Shown here: piece after piece, positions 60,830 through 64,000 of the stretch
Numbering within the stretch: the stretch's first letter is position 1
Layout: the number at the start of each line of letters is the position of its first letter
From: Prochlorococcus sp. AG-347-K16
Lineage (GTDB): Bacteria; Cyanobacteriota; Cyanobacteriia; PCC-6307; Cyanobiaceae
Length of the DNA stretch: 64,000 bases
Assembly (NCBI GenBank): GCA_003281405.1
Contig: QCCD01000002.1
Span: 158,411 to 222,410, forward strand
Direction: 5' to 3'
Made by a program: the position numbers and the translations under genes
Notes under the pieces: model-generated
The model's input: only the letters and a program-made list of their open reading frames with translations
Databases searched by the model: none
Told to the model about the DNA's origin: nothing

Positions 60830-61156
60830 ATGCCTGAATACAATATCAAAATTCAATTGGAGCAAAATACTTTTAGTTTCTTATGTTCTGAAGATCAAGA
60901 TATTATTTCAGCAGCAAAAATGAATGGAATAGATTTACCAAGTAGTTGTTGTTCAGGAGTTTGTACAGATTGTGCATCCATGATATTAGAAGGATCTGTA
61001 GATCAAGAAGATGCTATGGGATTAAATGATGATTTGAGGGAAAAAGGCTTTGCACTTTTGTGTGTAGCATACCCGAAGTCAGATTTGAATATTATTATTG
61101 GTAAAAAAGTAGAAGATGATTTATATAATGATCAATTTGGTAAATATCAAAAATGA
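60830..61156 (+). CDS. 2Fe-2S ferredoxin, divergent
   Basis: A 108-residue plant-type ferredoxin. Cluster ligands are Cys40, Cys45, Cys48 (SSCCSGVCTDCASMI, C-x4-C-x2-C) and Cys78 (ALLCVAYP). It differs from the photosynthetic PetF by a longer acidic C-terminal tail (about 97-108), so it is probably a minor ferredoxin with its own partner. It is 16 bp after the gamma gene and overlaps the next small gene by 4 bases. Confidence 0.92.
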   Translation: MPEYNIKIQLEQNTFSFLCSEDQDIISAAKMNGIDLPSSCCSGVCTDCASMILEGSVDQEDAMGLNDDLREKGFALLCVAYPKSDLNIIIGKKVEDDLYNDQFGKYQK

Positions 61157-61344
61157 AGCTATTTTTAGTCGATTATTATTTAGATTGGCCAGTTTCAATA
61201 AAATTAAAAAATTTAAGGGAGTTCATAGTTGCAAACTTAGAAAAAAAAGGTGATTTAATTCGATGGTCAATTGTTGATATTCAAAATTCTATTGACTCTT
61301 TTGGAACAAAAAAACTTAAAATTAAAGCTGTCATAGCTAATTAA
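61153..61344 (+). CDS. 63-residue small protein, unknown
   Basis: A 63-residue basic protein with a strand-like start MKLFLVDYYLDWPVSI, a helix KLKNLREFIVANLEKKG and a strand-rich C terminus (LIRWSIVDIQ, KLKIKAVIAN). No membrane segment. Its ATG overlaps the ferredoxin stop by 4 bases and the DUF3326 gene follows at 27 bp, so translation is coupled to the ferredoxin. I recognise no family. Confidence 0.75.
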   Translation: MKLFLVDYYLDWPVSIKLKNLREFIVANLEKKGDLIRWSIVDIQNSIDSFGTKKLKIKAVIAN

Positions 61345-61371
61345 AAAATATAAATTGAAATATTTTTAATA

Positions 61372-62430
61372 ATGGAAAATTCACCAACAATATTCATCGT
61401 TCCAACTGGAATTGGTTGCGAAGTAGGAGGTTTTGCTGGGGATGCACTTCCTACTGCTAAATTACTAGCATCGGCAAGTGGATGTTTAATTACTCATCCA
61501 AATGTTATGAATGGCGGTAATCTTTCTGAAAAAGATAAAAATATTTTTTATGTTGAGGGTTATAGTTTAGACCGACTTGCAAAGGGAGAAATCGCTTTAA
61601 AAAGGGTAAAGCAACAAAAAATTGGGATAATTTTTGATTCAGCAATTGAAAAAGAAATATTAGTAAGACATTTACAAGTTGCTGATGCATGTGTTTCTAC
61701 TTTAGGTATTAATGTTCATTCTTATGTGATAACAAAAAAGCCATTAAACATAGTTTTTGATTCTGATTCTTCAAAAATCAGTGGTGGCACAATTGAAAAT
61801 TCTGATACTCTAATTGATGCTGGAAAAAGTTTAATAGAAAAAGGAGTTACGGCAATAGCAATTGTGGCAAAATTTCCAGATGATTCAAATTCTTTAGAAA
61901 CAAATATCTATCGAGAGGGGAAAGGGGTTGATCCTATTTCTGGAGTCGAAGCAGTTATCAGTCATTTAATAAGCAAATTTTTAAAAGTTCCCTGTGCTCA
62001 CGCACCTGCTCTAAATCCAATTGAATTGAATGAAAATTTAGATCCTCGTGCAGCTGCAGAAGAAATAGGATATACATTTTTACCATCAGTACTTATTGGT
62101 TTAAGCAATGCACCTGACATTATTGAATTGCCTTCTAAAAGTGAATCAATCTCACTACACCCTGATCATATTGAATCTATTGTTGTTCCTAATGGAGCAC
62201 TAGGTGGCGAAGCAGTACTAGCAGGGATTGAAAAAGGTTTAAATATTATCGCTGTAAAAAATCACAATATATTAAAAGTGACAAATGAGTTTTATGATTA
62301 TCCCAATCTTTTTGAAGTCGATAATTATTTAGAAGCTGCGGGCATAATTCTTGCCATCAAAAAAGGTATCAACTTAAAGTCAATAAAACGGCCTTTAAAA
62401 AAAATCCAAAAGTGTTCTTATATTGATTAA
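61372..62430 (+). CDS. DUF3326 protein
   Basis: A 352-residue protein with the N-terminal FIVPTGIGCEVGGFAGDALPTAKLLA and C-terminal VPNGALGGEAVLAGIEKG, typical of the DUF3326 family found mainly in cyanobacteria. It resembles a dehydratase or epimerase-like Rossmann fold, but no catalytic motif is certain. It ends the atp-ferredoxin cluster and overlaps the end of nadE by 4 bases on the opposite strand. Confidence 0.8.
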   Translation: MENSPTIFIVPTGIGCEVGGFAGDALPTAKLLASASGCLITHPNVMNGGNLSEKDKNIFYVEGYSLDRLAKGEIALKRVKQQKIGIIFDSAIEKEILVRHLQVADACVSTLGINVHSYVITKKPLNIVFDSDSSKISGGTIENSDTLIDAGKSLIEKGVTAIAIVAKFPDDSNSLETNIYREGKGVDPISGVEAVISHLISKFLKVPCAHAPALNPIELNENLDPRAAAEEIGYTFLPSVLIGLSNAPDIIELPSKSESISLHPDHIESIVVPNGALGGEAVLAGIEKGLNIIAVKNHNILKVTNEFYDYPNLFEVDNYLEAAGIILAIKKGINLKSIKRPLKKIQKCSYID

Positions 62431-64000
62431 TAAGATATTGCTATGGGAACTCTCCAGTCACTTCCTAATGATTGACTGCTTAGTTTTAGGATAGGAGGAG
62501 CCTGCTTTCTTTTAAATTCCGCTTTTTTTATGAGTGAGATAATTTTTAAAATTAAATCTTTTTTATAACCATCTTTTTCTAGTTGATGTAAATCTTTTTT
62601 CTCTTCGATAATTCCTTTAAGAATACTATCTAAAATAGAATAAGGTGGTAGAGAATCAGTATCTAATTGATCAGGACCTAATTCGGCACTTGGAGCTTTT
62701 TTACGTATATTTTCTCCAATTATATTTACACTAGTATCCAGCATATATGACTTTCTACGATTAATTGAATCTTTACTATCAAGCCAATTGCATAATTTAA
62801 AAACATTTGTTTTATATAAATCCCCAATTACCGATAATCCCCCATTCATATCACCATAAAGTGTGCAATATCCTACGGCCAGCTCAGATTTATTGCCTGT
62901 TGAAAGTAACAAATGCTTTTCTTGATTTGCTAAAGCCATAAGAAGTGTGCCTCTTATCCTTGACTGAATATTTTGATTTGTTATTTCAGCCATTTCGAAA
63001 TCTATGGTTTTTATAAATGATTCTTCAAAAGAGTTCATCAAGTTTTCAATTGGAATGCTCTTGAAACTTATCTTTAATCTTCTTGCTAAGTCTTTTGCAT
63101 CAATCTTTGAATGAGATGAGCTCCACTTAGAGGGCATTGAAACGCAATAAACATTTTCACTTCCTAAAGCTGCTGTAGCAATTGCTGAGACAAGTGCTGA
63201 ATCAATACCACCACTTAATCCAACTAAAGCTGTTTTAAATCCACATTTTTTTGCATAATCTTTAACACCTAGGACTAATGCATCAAAAATTGATGACATT
63301 TCGGAGTTTTTGAATTCATTTTTTTCAGGTTTTGTTTGCCCTATTTCCCAGCTGAAGAGATCTTCTGAAAAAGATTTTAATTGCTTAATTGTAGATCCAT
63401 TCTTATCAAGAATAAAACTATTGCCATCAAAAATTAAATTATCATTTGCTCCAATTTGGTTGACATAAATCAGCGGTACTTTAAGGTATTGCGCAGCAAA
63501 AGTGGAAACCTTGGATCTTAGCTCTAACTTTTTTAGAGTATATGGGGAGGCTGATAAATTTACTAAAATATCAACTTTTTTTTTCTTTAAATCAATAATG
63601 GGATTTTTTCTATGAATTCCTCTACCTTCTATATTTTTGTTGACCCATAAATCCTCACATATAGTGAAGCCAAGTCGCCAAGTTTTATTTTTAATTTCTT
63701 TAATCAATACGGAAACTTTTTCTTCTGATCTAAAGTATCTTTTCTCATCAAATACTTCATAAGTGGGAAGAATAATTTTACGAGCAATTATTTTCCATTC
63801 ACCGCCCTCAACCAACGCAATAGAATTATAAAGATTAGGAAAAAAAGAATCGTTTATTAACTCAGCTATTCCGACTGTGATACTTAAGTTTCCATATTTT
63901 TTATTAGTATCTGAAGCTAATTTATCAAGAATTTGGTATTGATTTTTGATTAAATTTTTTTTAAAAAGTAAGTCATTTGCGGGATATCCCCATAATGACA
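62427..64000 (-). CDS. nadE: Glutamine-dependent NAD synthetase (5' end outside window)
   Basis: The enzyme amidates nicotinic acid adenine dinucleotide to NAD. The open frame runs from 62427 past the window edge: residues before the first in-frame Met of the shorter reading include SLWGYPANDLL and NSIALVEGGEWK, matching the nitrilase-type glutaminase domain. The nitrilase Cys is in FTICEDLW. The synthetase domain has GLSGGIDSALV (ATP P-loop) and LLLSTGNKSELAVGYCTLYGD. Partial only at its 5' end. Confidence 0.95.
   Translation of the reverse strand, partial: SLWGYPANDLLFKKNLIKNQYQILDKLASDTNKKYGNLSITVGIAELINDSFFPNLYNSIALVEGGEWKIIARKIILPTYEVFDEKRYFRSEEKVSVLIKEIKNKTWRLGFTICEDLWVNKNIEGRGIHRKNPIIDLKKKKVDILVNLSASPYTLKKLELRSKVSTFAAQYLKVPLIYVNQIGANDNLIFDGNSFILDKNGSTIKQLKSFSEDLFSWEIGQTKPEKNEFKNSEMSSIFDALVLGVKDYAKKCGFKTALVGLSGGIDSALVSAIATAALGSENVYCVSMPSKWSSSHSKIDAKDLARRLKISFKSIPIENLMNSFEESFIKTIDFEMAEITNQNIQSRIRGTLLMALANQEKHLLLSTGNKSELAVGYCTLYGDMNGGLSVIGDLYKTNVFKLCNWLDSKDSINRRKSYMLDTSVNIIGENIRKKAPSAELGPDQLDTDSLPPYSILDSILKGIIEEKKDLHQLEKDGYKKDLILKIISLIKKAEFKRKQAPPILKLSSQSLGSDWRVPIAISY

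Overview
The window is a gene-dense, AT-rich piece of a cyanobacterial chromosome, almost certainly a high-light-adapted marine Prochlorococcus or very close relative. The evidence is the split RNA polymerase large subunit (rpoC1 plus rpoC2), the paired b and b' subunits in the atp operon, a 53-residue high-light-inducible protein, the Ycf35/DUF2997 and DUF1997/DUF3143/DUF3326 families, the cyanobacterial MPBQ/MSBQ methyltransferase, LL-DAP aminotransferase and a biotin operon carrying BioK. There is no rRNA operon, CRISPR array, insertion sequence, prophage or obvious genomic island. Almost every gap is under 300 bp and many convergent genes touch or overlap, as expected of a streamlined genome.

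Layout: 1-4.2 kb holds the end of tuf, rpsJ, a LON-domain protein, the MPBQ/MSBQ methyltransferase, pheA and a DUF1997 protein. At 4.2-8.5 kb are rnhB and rne on the minus strand, then dapL and clpS. At 8.5-13 kb are a radical SAM protein, two glycosyltransferases (GT2 and ArnT/GT39-like) and tRNA-Thr(CGU). At 13-18.8 kb is the rimP-nusA-ylxR-infB operon (minus strand). At 18.9-23.3 kb are an HtrA/Deg protease, rpiA, hisD, rpsT and tatD. At 23.6-33 kb is rpoB-rpoC1-rpoC2, followed by a small hli gene. At 33-38 kb are rlmN, a 48-residue membrane microprotein, a HEAT-repeat protein, the DUF2997-ycf35-ferredoxin module, an aldo/keto reductase and rsmG. At 38.3-39.1 kb are a J-domain membrane protein and a DUF3143 protein.

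At 39-43.7 kb is a minus-strand biotin operon, bioF-bioK-bioC-bioD-bioA. At 43.8-51.6 kb are a Ski2-like helicase, fumC, purB, tlyA, glnB (PII) with a small unknown co-directional gene, and queF. At 51.5-54.8 kb are the cytochrome c maturation genes ccdA-ccs1 and ftsW. At 55-62.4 kb is the ATP synthase operon (atp1, a, c, b', b, delta, alpha, gamma), followed by a 2Fe-2S ferredoxin, a small protein and a DUF3326 protein. The window ends inside nadE.

Two genes are interrupted by single-base changes in homopolymers: bioA (one extra A in the coding sense, in a run of six) and ccs1 (one missing T in the coding sense). In both the rest of the gene is intact in another frame. A sequencing or assembly error, a very recent mutation, or (more plausibly for bioA) slippage rescue could explain them. 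Other points of interest are a PII with Phe in place of Tyr51, two unannotated small membrane proteins, possible alternative RNA hairpins between atpB and atpE, a leader stem that could cover the atp1 ribosome-binding site, and two ferredoxin-containing clusters of unknown function. I found no clear new defence or mobile system.
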